Origin: Phaeoceros laevis
Lineage: Eukaryota > Anthocerotophyta > Anthocerotopsida > Notothyladales
Assembly (NCBI GenBank): GCA_049999765.1
Contig: JBNGIQ010009464.1
Coordinates: 380,569-424,399 of the forward strand
DNA length: 43,831 nt
Reading direction: 5' to 3'
This document shows positions 9,941 through 20,004 of the stretch, one piece after another. Position 1 is the first letter of the stretch. Each line of letters starts with the position of its first letter. A program made the position numbers and the translations under genes. Under the pieces are notes generated by a model. That model ran no database searches, had not been told where the DNA came from, and was given only the letters and a program-made list of their open reading frames with translations.

Positions 9941-12900
9941 ATGGAGGATTGTCAGGCAGCACAGTCTTGGAGCTCTTACTTGCCGGAGCCTCACAGCGCA
10001 TGTGGTCACAACAGCAATCGCAGTTCGCCGACGAGGCTGGGGAGGCAGAAGGTTGTTCGAGGCGTGGGCTCTCCTGCGGGAAATGCTGTGGTGGAGGGGG
10101 TCAGGAGTTGCTCCTCCAAGCGTGGCAGGGGGGAAGAAGAAACCGACGATGGCTTGCGCCAATTCAAGCGGCAGTTGACTGAGAGTTTCTTCGATTTCAT
10201 GAGGAGCGACCAGCCGAAGCGGATGTACAACTTGACAATGGTCCTTCGGAGAGGCTCCTCACCGGAGGCAACAGACAACAGGAATGTGGCTTCTCTGGTG
10301 CCCGTGGAGTTCGCGGATTCACAGCGCACTGATGCCTGTCAGGCGGACGGGTTACATGTTGCATCTATGAGATATCCGGTATTGAACGAGTGGGAGATGT
10401 GCGTCGAATTTCCCCAACAGGTGGACCAAAGGCAATCCCCGGGCAGGGATTCTGTTCAAGGTCGCCAAGGTTCGAATAATCTTGACCAAGCACGGATTTT
10501 TGTCAGTAGTCAGGGCTTCATACAATTCTCTGTACGTTGCTACAATGTGTATGTTCAAATGCACCTAAGGTTTTGTGTTCTGTGGCTTGGCAGCTTCAAA
10601 TTTTGTCCCCCGCGTGTCGTTTAGCCCGAGGATGGATCCTGATGCCCTAAGGTACGCAGAGCAAGTGATTGAAGGAGGAATTCAAGGTGGTTCAGTGAGG
10701 ATGACGTCACCATTTCACTCTGCAGCTGGAAAAATGCCAGGAGCGTGTCCTAGTCAAGACCTTATCGTAAGTTCGTGGGCTCAAAAGAACGAGAAAATCT
10801 CAGTGCAGATACGGACATTGCCACCGCTTTACAGGTCATTAAATTCAATGGTGAGCTTGAGGCCAAGGCTGTTGGCTGGGGATAACCGGAGGTTCGAAAT
10901 TTATGGGCTGGTTGATTGGCCAGGCTTGTGGTCCAGAATGAAACTCTTTAGCCAAGAATGTGAAGGAGATGGGAGAATCGATCAAACTGAAGAACTTCAA
11001 TCTCTTGTTCCCTTTGCTCCTTCCGTGCAACCTCCTTTTACTGGTGGACGAGAAGATTCTGAGCAGAGCGTGGAGGCACAAGGAGTAAAAGTAATTTCAG
11101 ATGAACCAGTGACACTAGAAAATGTTTGCCTGCAGGCGATGAAGGGTGACACGAGGTCATTTGTAGATCCTCCCCTGCCGTCTTGTTTACATTCATGTCT
11201 TGCTTCTGAGCTTACGGACTTTCCTGGAGGCTCCCAAGAAAGGTTGACTGCAGTGCTGGACAAAGGAAGCTGTCAAGAGAACCTAGCGACTAGTGTGGTT
11301 CAGTTGCTTGCTGGTACATCGAATTCCGAGTGGCAGTCTACTTTCAACAGTTCAGAAAGACCGTCCATATATAGGCCATTACTTCCAGGGAACGGGAGTA
11401 AGGAGAGGCAGAGGCAAGTGCAGTGTCCCAAATGGTCACATGGCAACGGGCAGTCACACGATAGGAATCTGGATCATGCCCAGGCATCCTTTGACTACAT
11501 GTATGTTAAAGGTGAAAGGGGTGAAAGAGATGTACCAGGGTCACGCGATGTACAAACTGTAAGGGATCTACAACGGGGAAGGGATGTGCGAAGGATAACA
11601 GATATACAGATGGCAAGAGAAGTCAAGCGGGAAAGCGATGTCAAGAGGGAAAGGGAAGTCAAGAGGCAAAGAGAAATCAAGTGGGAAAGGGATGTCATAA
11701 GGGGTAGGGATGCCAAGAGGGAAAGGGATGTTGAAAGCTCAGCTCCGGTCCTCATAGTCCTTTCAGATTCAAGTGATAATGATTCTGAACAGCTATATAC
11801 AAGATCTACGGCCAGGGATCAAACTGCTTTCCAACAAAGCAAACAGGATAACAGGATTCACAGGCGTCTTCTGCAGAACACCCTGACCATTGTTGATAAG
11901 GGACAGAAACGACCAAAATATGAGCATCAATATGATGGAGACCTTTACTTCAGAAATGTTCAGAATGGGCTTGTCACTCCAAGCTCTGGGTATCATCAAT
12001 TTGCCGAGCACAATCTGAAAAGGCCCAAGCCTTTTAGGGAAACTCCATACGCAGGTAGACTCATCTCCAGAACTTCTGAACTTCGTACAAATATTGTGAC
12101 CTCAGGAACTCCTTTTGTACTGTAAAGAAAGGCTGATCTAGCCTAACTTTGACTCTGGTCTGCTCACACGAGGCTCGCGTGCCCCATTGCCATCCAGTTG
12201 AGCTACTGTTTGAAGGTCGTTCTCTAAAAAGCAGTCTTTGCTGCTTGTCGCAGGCCGAAGTGGATGGCCAGTAGAGAAGAAGCAAGCCAGTAATCATCCA
12301 GCAAGATTTGTCAGTGACGAAGGAAAGTGGACTGCAGGCATTACATGCGACTTGTGTGGGAGAGGTCCTTCGTTGGCATGTGGGGAGTGGTATGCATGGT
12401 GTTGCGGCAAGATGAAGTCATCTTGCTGCTGTCCTCCTCAAAGGTCCGTATATTCTCTGTTTTTGTACCGTTACTGTGGGTAGTACTTTTGTCTCTTTGT
12501 AATTTGTTAGGAATGTTTGGTGATTGTTGAACTTTAATGACCAGGCAAATCATGACAAGACAACCAATTGAGCTTGCCTGAGAGTGTTGACGTTTCATTT
12601 TTCAGGAGGACCATCAAGTTGCCATCAAAATCAAAAGCTGTTCCTCGAATTGTGAAAGGTTATGTCCATCGAATGTGTGCAATATGGTCAGCTGAGGTGC
12701 TCCCTTTACTCTCTTTTTTCGTGTCCACAAAGAACCCTGATTTTCGTGGCCTACGAACTGCTAAGGGCAAGCCAGTTTGCTATGAATAATTTTTTGTGAT
12801 CTAGTGTTATTGGCAGGTGGTGGAGCAAAATGACTACATGCAAGATCTTTCATCTGCTGTGAGGCGTGGCTTGTCACTGGTATATCTTTACCTTTTAATA

Positions 12901-14758
12901 CTGGTCTCTAGCGGAAATTTACAAACACTGGAGTTCTAAGTCATGGGCTCTTGTGATGGGAACAGAAATGTGCACACTGTCAAAAGTTCGGTGCAACTAT
13001 GGGGTGCCGTGTCGGAAGGTGCCGGAAAAGTTTCCACTATCCATGTGCAGACTTGCTGGCCAGCAGGCTGCAATTGCGCATGTGGGAAGGGTGTAGTGTG
13101 GCAATTGCGTGTAAGGAGCATCAGCATATTGACAGTGTTTGTGAAGCTCCGATCAAGCTGTCGATGGAGTTGCGGAGTGCGACTAATTTAAGTAAGATAC
13201 CAGGTTTCTGCTGATTGAAAACATCAAATGCCCTGAAGACAATAGTAACTGCAAGCATGGGCTTCATCGTGGCATGAGGTCATGTCTTCTTGTTCACTGA
13301 CTTTTATTGTTCTGCAGTTCCTTATCTGGGATCTAACTTGGTTTGTCAAGACTTGAGCAATAATCAAGAGGTTGTGAGAATCCCATGCACCAATGATGTG
13401 GATGATGAACCATTGCCCCAAGTTAAGTACATCACGAAGTGCAGGTAATAATTGACAGTATCTGCATCCAGGTATTGATAGAAGTGAACTTTATGGGTCG
13501 CACCTAACAGGTTCGAACTTGCCTCGACAGGTACAATAGAGCAGGTGGTGTAATGCGAGAAGGCATGTGCCCTGGTAAAGCGGAGCTAGCAAAAGGTTGC
13601 CAGGGCTGCACAAGATATGATCTTGATGATCCCTATGCACCTATTTCTGTGCATCTGCCAAAAACCCGAAGTCGATGCACAGACTTGAGGACTGACTGGC
13701 AGCACCAGCCCATGCATGGACGTCTTGCTTATGATGAGTTCGGCCGCCTGCAGGTATCAAAGTATTATCTCTTTTCTTCTGCCAGCTTGTGGTCAACAGC
13801 ATCTCACCTGACTTCATTCAAATGCTGACAGCTGGGATCCGAGACAATAGATGTTGTAGAGTGCAACGTCCGGTGCAAATGCGGTGTTGACTGCAAGAAC
13901 AGGGTTCTTCAAAATGGGCTTCAAGTAAGGTTGGAAGTTTTCAGGACAAAAAATCGAGGTTGGGGTGTCCGCACCCTCGATGATTTGCCAAGGTTTGTCT
14001 ACCACTCTTCATCATGGCCTGGGACGCCCAACTGTAGTAATGTAGCTTTCCATGGTACCTGGTCAATCTTGTTCATGAATTTATCTCAGGCTTTTATGTC
14101 AAACAGGGGAACCTTTGTGGTAGAGTATGTTGGGGAGCTTTTGACCCATGACGAAGCTGATGTGCGAGGTCAGCAGTATGATGCAATGCACCACAGGTAA
14201 AATCTGTCAAATCTGGTCTTGATGTTGCTCTATACACCGTTCTCCGCTCTCTGATACAGTTCTCATGTTGTCCCAGTACAGCTGTCTGTTTAATATGGAC
14301 CATCCTGACGTTCCTCAGGACGAGATACTGGTGCTGGATGGTTATTCTATGTCCAATGTTGCACGGTTCATCAACCACAGGTGCAAATTTTTTCACATTT
14401 TATTTCACAATTATTTCGGGAAGAAGACCTTGAATCCGAGATCTCGTCTGGCCATCTGTAATGGTGAGCTGGTGGACTCTCAATTGACGGGTTTCTGTTG
14501 TTTTGGCCTTGCAGCTGCGATGGAAATCTTGTAGTTTGTAGAGTCTACACAGAGAGCATAGAACCAAAGTTCTGCCGTATTGCTTTGTTCACAAATCGTG
14601 ACATCTGGGCTGGAACGGAGCTTTGCTATGATTATTCGTACAATACAAAGGACATGTCTAAGGAGGACGTGCAACGCGTCCTTCGCCACCCAGAAACCAT
14701 CAGATGCCGGTGTGGATCGTCCAATTGCAGGAAAGTTTTGTGGAGAGGAGGTTCCTGA
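9941..14758 (+). CDS. SUVR5-like histone lysine methyltransferase with extended PHD finger
   Basis: Predicted nuclear H3K9-type methyltransferase. Exons: 9941-10505 (donor least certain), 10594-12054, 12254-12443, 12606-12696, 12817-12879, 12966-13191, 13318-13444, 13531-13753, 13832-13992, 14107-14196, 14282-14380, 14515-14758; phases close to 1179 aa. The N-terminal half is disordered, with R-D/E-V repeats (11516-11735) and a PVLIVLSDSSDND stretch like a SUMO-interacting motif. Exons 3-6 spell an extended PHD finger: CDLC, HRMC-AIW, CAHC, GC-x4-C, FHYPC and CKEH. Then come a pre-SET region (nine Cys counted), SET (RGWGV, EYVGELL, RFINHSC across exons 11/12, ELCYDYSYN) and post-SET (CRCGSSNC). 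CNR-type motifs plus GRLAYDEFGRL resemble plant SUVR5, but no C2H2 fingers are seen. The start is the first in-frame ATG. Confidence 0.88.
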
Positions 14759-15174
14759 AAAACTGGGGCCGAAGGTAAAGGGACAAGGGACTTTGATACA
14801 TAGAAGGTCGCTTCAACATGCCATTTTTAACAGCTACCTATATTTGGCCTTTATTCAGAGAGGTCTGCCATGTTATGTGGAGCTTTGGTTTTCCAGGGTC
14901 ACCGGGTAGAAAGAAAACCATAACCATAAACTACAAATGTGGGATACTGTAATTCATGGACATCATGGCATGGCGATCATGGCCATAGCTGCCGGAAGTG
15001 AAACCTTGTTTCTTTAGCATGATTCAAACGTAAGTGGATCTCCCACAAATACAATACGAACGGTTTTTTTAAGAATATGAAAATAATGAAACCAATGATA
15101 TAGCAAATCCTTAGCCTTATCCTTATTGAAATATGAAAGGGTTAGATAGGTACATGAAACCAATAGCCATATCC
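14759..15174. other. 3' flank of the methyltransferase gene
   Basis: Contains the likely 3' UTR of the upstream gene, then AT-rich sequence. No gene seen. Confidence 0.5.
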
Positions 15175-15559
15175 TTAACCCTTAAGAGCCCCACGGGGAC
15201 AAAAATGTATGTTCGGTCCACTAAGTCCACTTTAAGGATGCTTTCTACTATCTCTATGAGAAATTATTTTTTTATTGCCTTATATGATATTGTTAGATAG
15301 GTGTTACGTGTTATGCCGGATCAGCCTATGATATTCTTTATTTTAGGCCTTGGCTCGCGGCCAAGCAAGATTCCTCCAAGAGGTGTTGACGGCCCGTTTT
15401 CGTCAAAAGTGAGTTTGATGGCCGACTTTCAAGCCGGGTATGAAGCGCCCTTGTAACGGAAGTTTCGAAACGTTTGATGGCCGACTTTCAAGCCGGGCAT
15501 GAAGCGCCCTTGTAACGGAAGTTTCGTGGGTTTCGAAACCCCGGGCTCTTAAGGGTTAA
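15175..15559. mobile_element. piggyBac-type MITE with TTAA target duplication
   Basis: A perfect 18-bp inverted repeat, CTTAACCCTTAAGAGCCC at 15174-15191 and its complement at 15543-15560, bounds a 377-bp unit (15179-15555). Read as TTAA-CCC...GGG-TTAA, it has the TTAA duplication and C-rich ends typical of piggyBac-superfamily elements. There is no transposase ORF, so it would be moved by an enzyme from elsewhere. Two nearly identical 59-nt tandem units lie inside. Confidence 0.75.
15414..15525. repeat. 59-nt tandem duplication inside the MITE
   Basis: The unit starting TTTGATGGCCGACTTTCAAG at 15414 recurs at 15473 with one visible mismatch over about 53 nt. Both copies end at a TTTCGAAAC-like palindrome region. 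Confidence 0.85.
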
Positions 15560-15949
15560 GTAACATACTAATTTACAGTCATACAAAAATTATACCATTT
15601 TGGATTTGATAATCCGTGCCTTATGTTAACTACAAACATTTTCATCATCTGGTTGCTCTTCTTGAGCGTTTGGAGAAGCTCGGCACGAACCTCGGCGGCT
15701 CGACAACTCTTTTAGTAGGTTCAAGCTCTTCGGGCTCCGATGTCTTCTTTGCACTCTGACTTGGAAGTTACGATTCCAGAAGTCAGAACTCAGATTTTGC
15801 TTCCAAAAAAAGTTGTAGATAATGGAGATGCACTTGTGCTATCTCCGTCCCGCATCTTGAGTCTTGACAGGGCACCAGGGCATTTCTGTGACAAGCAATG
15901 TTGAGTGTTCATTTCGTGCAGAAAATCCACTGTGAGGTTGACAGGTCGG

Positions 15950-17823
15950 CTAAGGTCTCTTTCGTGGGCTAGGAGCTCTCCTGGCCCTAATTACAGCCGC
16001 ACTGGCAGAAGCACTCTGGCCTCCTGAAGCTGCCGCTCCTGCTCCTCCGGCTGCCAATTCCACTTGCTGTTGTAGCTGCTCAAGAGTTTGCTTGGGCCCA
16101 TCTAAGTAAACTAGGGATTTGATAGTTGTCGCCTTGGCCTCGAAGCCAGGCATAATCATAAACCCGACCTTGTCTGTGAAATTGTTATCGTCTTCCTTCG
16201 GCACAACCAGCTGCATGAGGTCAGGATCAACGTCAGCTCCTCTACGAACCCTGAATATTGTTCCAGCAGGCTTGAAAGAGGTTGCAAGCCGGTGGAGCAG
16301 CCAAATGGCCGCTGCAAGATCCTTGAGTTTGTCGTAGATCTCAGTGTTCGGAGGCTCTTGGCCTTTGTCAATCTTTTCTCGATTTCTCAAATCCTTGAAC
16401 AAAGCCCTCTCCAGCCAGGGAGGAACAACAGCCATGAATTTGTTACAGCAAAATTTTTGAAACGCAACATTCTTGTCTTTAGAGAAGGGGTCTTCTTCCT
16501 TGGGATCGAAGGGGGCGGTCATGTGACTGAACTGCATGAAACAATCTCGCCTCCGTTTTCTGTCATCTTCTAGTCCCGCATCATCGAGACACAAGTTTGC
16601 CTCTTCAAACCCTAAAAACATCTGATTGCTCACGTAAGCCTGGAAGACATAAGCAATGTGCATGGGCTTGGAAAGGTAGACTCCTGGCAAGAGGTTGTAC
16701 GCGTCTGTCGCCAGGTTCCTCTTCACCTTCCTCATAGCGAGGAGAAAGATCTTTGCAAAATTTTCTGTTGCTACTTTAACCCTTGAAACTGTAGACTCAA
16801 AGAGGGCAGGGATCGCCCCAAGATGTATATACGCTCCTTGCTTGCTCTCATTTGCCATTTCCTCAAGAACTTTGTCCAATCGATCCTTTTGAGACTTGAT
16901 TTTATCCTTTTCTATGGATGAGCGGTACAGAGACTCTTGCAGGCATTTGATTTCTCTATTCTTCTCCTCCAGCTTGATCTCGCACTCATGGTTCTTGAGG
17001 CAACTGCTTAGCAACGAAGACACATACCTCTGCTGATCATTGTTCTTTTCAATCTCGTCCTGAAGGTCCCGGAGACGTGCTTCGCACTGGAAGAGTGCAT
17101 GCTTCCGTCCCTCGTCATGGTCCTTGAAAACGGCTAGCTTGTTCAGGGCAGAAGTCAGTGCCGCCTCGTAGTAGTGGAGTTTGGCTGAGAACATGGCCAT
17201 GATCTCGGACTGCTTGGCCAAGTCAGAGTGAGGACCGCTGAGTATATTCTTCACTGATGCAAACGACGTGTCCTCAGAGCCAGCGCGTGCTCTCATCATC
17301 TGCTGCATTTTGAGGCAGAATAAGTTGTATGGTTCAGCTCTCCTGCCTCCAGCAGTATGGCACCCGCCCCTAGTCTCGTCAGAGTTTAGCAACATACCTT
17401 GGCTCGTTTTTGAGTCTCACTGGGGACGCCTCTGGCACGAGCATGGATTGCCTGCACTTTAGCCCTCGCTATTCTTGCTTCCTCTGCAAGCTGAGCATAT
17501 GTTTTCTCAAACTTTCCGGCTCCGACCATGCACCTCATGCCGGGACCTACGAATGGAGCACAGCCGAGCATCTGAACTGGTTGCGTTATCGATGGGCTAT
17601 GTAGACATTTGGTGAAATTAGGAACAAACTGAGGGGCTGCTGATACTGGCCGTACAGGGGATGCATGAGGAACTGCATGCACATGGCTGGCGGTTGCGAG
17701 AGTGATTCCATGAGTATGGGGTGGATCAACTGGGCTCGGATGCTGAACAATACGTGAGATTTGGGCCCCATCTCTCTGCGATGGGGGCTGCCCTCCCTTG
17801 TGGAGGGCACATCTCACCTCCAT
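15950..17823 (-). CDS. GIL1/IRKI-like protein (DUF641 family)
   Basis: Two exons, 17823-17398 and 17302-15950, joined in phase 0 through a 95-nt GT-AG intron; about 592 aa. The family includes GRAVITROPIC IN THE LIGHT 1 and IRK-interacting protein, cytosolic or membrane-associated regulators of light and tropic signalling. Support: a KFEKTYAQLAEEA helix at the end of exon 1, a long coiled coil in the middle (about residues 190-300), an FxxFCxxKFM..VPPWLE block, S-FKPAG-TIFRV, and the C-terminal VGFMIMPGF...IKSLVYL block, all typical of DUF641 proteins. The N-terminal about 110 residues are Pro/His-rich and unmatched, and the true start could lie upstream since a donor-like GAG-GTGAGA directly follows ATG 17823. 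The C-terminus has an Ala/Ser-rich, basic extension ending RKRP. Confidence 0.85.
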
Positions 17824-19185
17824 GGTCCCCCAGTTCCTTATCCAGTCTCAGTGCATTCTTTCTCTCTCCAGACAGGGACCCGGAAAATGAACCTGCAATG
17901 ACATCAAGTCATCTGGGAGCTGTAGTAGTCGCTGCATTCAACAATGGCTCATCATCCACCAACCCCGTGGAATGAACTTCGGTATTAAAAGTACTTAGGA
18001 TTGTGATGAAAGCTCTGTCTGTACTAGGTGGGAGCCTGTACTCCCACATCCTGTCCGAGTATTCCGTGCAGCTTTAGAGTGGCAGAACTTCCATTCCATG
18101 ATGGACTATTTCGCGTGGTCTGAGAAGTTGCCCTGGAGTTCACGAGGGCATACTGTGTGGCTGATGAACTCATCCGCTCTCCGCGAGAGATTGCTCAGTA
18201 CATTGCAAGGCTTTCATCTCCAAGGCCGCTGTGGAATTCGCACGCGTCCTATGACATCTCTTGCCAGGCCACGGAGCCGCAACCCATGCATTGTCTGATT
18301 CTAGCAGAAAATCAAGGGTAACGAGGCAAGCTTCCAGTTCAAAGTCCTGTGGCAAACTATTTGCAGTGGCACCAAATAAGGCTCCTGTGCCATAGATAGA
18401 TACCCTCCCTACGGCAATCGCAAATCTACATGGTGGTGGGAATAAAATATCGCGAGACGGCTTCGCCCGTCGGTCAGTGTGTGGTAGCCTTCCGATGTCT
18501 TTCTAGGAGACCGCCGCAGCGCCTCCCGCCGATGCACCTCGACAGCAGCCTTCTCCTTCCGCAGCGCCTCCCGCATCCCGCCCGCAGCAGTGGCAAGAAC
18601 CTAAATGCACACTAGCGCTTCGTCTGGGCCACATTCCACCACGAAGCCGCGGAGCATTGCCAGCTCGCGTTGATTTCACGCTGATTTCGCGAGTGCTTGA
18701 ACTCAAGTGCCGTTTTAGTGCTGTGGATGCGCGACAATTAGGCGCTCATTTTGATACCACTCATCATGTCCATATTGGAAAGCTTAGTGATCTGTATTTA
18801 ATTTTTACCAGGCATGTGTAAGAAAGGGAAAGAAGTCTCCCCACATAGCTAGCCAGCTGCAAGTCCACAGGGAGTACATGAGTCTAGTCGGCTTCGGCTA
18901 AGTGAGGTGGTCTCCATGATAAGAGGTTTACAAAATAGTCAAGGATTTGATAACATACATAGGAGTAGAAAAGAAAACATCTCCAACCAGATTTAGCACA
19001 AAAAATTATGCGTTTGGAGAAAGTTATAATTGTCGATTGCAACGCACTCAAATAAAAACCTCAATGCATCTTTTCTGAATTTACTAAATTCGAGAATAAT
19101 AAAATTCTAAGAGGATAGCTAATTCAAGCATGAGTGAAGGTACTAGCTTTGTTTTGTTATGCCCATATTTTGTTGACATATTTGT

Positions 19186-19322
19186 CTGCATCTTCTTCTG
19201 CTGCGATATTCTGATCTTCTTATCTGTTTTATGTGGTTTAAAGCTAGGTTGTCAAACTTTTATTTTTGGAGCTTTTTAGGAGACTGCATCTTCTTCTGCT
19301 GCGATATTCTGATCTTCTTATC
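19186..19322 (+). repeat. 39-bp exact duplication beside the gap
   Basis: The 39 bases 19186-19224 recur exactly at 19284-19322. The second copy runs straight into an adapter-like sequence, suggesting an assembly artefact rather than biology. Confidence 0.8.
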
Positions 19323-19338
19323 CTGTCTCTTATACACA
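19323..19338 (+). other. Probable Tn5/Nextera mosaic-end adapter remnant
   Basis: CTGTCTCTTATACACA equals the first 16 of 19 bases of the mosaic-end complement used in tagmentation libraries. It lies 34 nt before the N-run and immediately after a duplicated 39-mer. Confidence 0.7.
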
Positions 19339-19371
19339 ATCTTTGGGCCAAGGAGTTGCTCTGGAATTGTC

Positions 19372-19771
19372 NNNNNNNNNNNNNNNNNNNNNNNNNNNNN
19401 NNNNNNNNNNNNNNNNNNNNNNNNNNNNNNNNNNNNNNNNNNNNNNNNNNNNNNNNNNNNNNNNNNNNNNNNNNNNNNNNNNNNNNNNNNNNNNNNNNNN
19501 NNNNNNNNNNNNNNNNNNNNNNNNNNNNNNNNNNNNNNNNNNNNNNNNNNNNNNNNNNNNNNNNNNNNNNNNNNNNNNNNNNNNNNNNNNNNNNNNNNNN
19601 NNNNNNNNNNNNNNNNNNNNNNNNNNNNNNNNNNNNNNNNNNNNNNNNNNNNNNNNNNNNNNNNNNNNNNNNNNNNNNNNNNNNNNNNNNNNNNNNNNNN
19701 NNNNNNNNNNNNNNNNNNNNNNNNNNNNNNNNNNNNNNNNNNNNNNNNNNNNNNNNNNNNNNNNNNNNNNN
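19372..19771. other. Assembly gap (400 N)
   Basis: Exactly 400 undetermined bases; the size may be an estimate. Confidence 0.99.
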
Positions 19772-19940
19772 CTTGATGTTCTTTATGCTCTTTAGGTTTA
19801 TTTACAGTCATATATATTTTCTAGTAATAAAATTTTGTTTGTTTATTTGTATTTCTTTTTATGTACTTTTCTTTGTGCTGGATTATTCTCTTTGGATTAT
19901 CCTTGGACGGGGGCTCCTGGTTGCCGGTCGAAAAACCTGA

Positions 19941-20004
19941 CGGGGTGTGCAATTCCCATGTGGAGTTGGCTGAACACCATAATCATCCTACTACTACTAC
20001 TACT
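19941..20004 (+). mobile_element. LINE/SINE-like 3' tail fragment, copy 2
   Basis: GGGGTGTGCAATTCCCATGT...CACCATAATCATC followed by (CTA)n; inverted relative of 9365-9425. Upstream sequence from about 19880 may belong to the same element, but the gap prevents delimitation. Confidence 0.55.

Larger units (their letters stand above)
17824..19371. other. Gene-poor interval before the assembly gap
   Basis: Contains the 5' flank of the GIL1-like gene and AT-rich sequence after 18.7 kb. No convincing gene on either strand. Confidence 0.5.

Noticed and set aside
14265-14534. Continuous ORF through the SET region including intron sequence
   Set aside because: The RFINHSC motif is only restored by splicing 14380 to 14515, so the read-through ORF is not the product.
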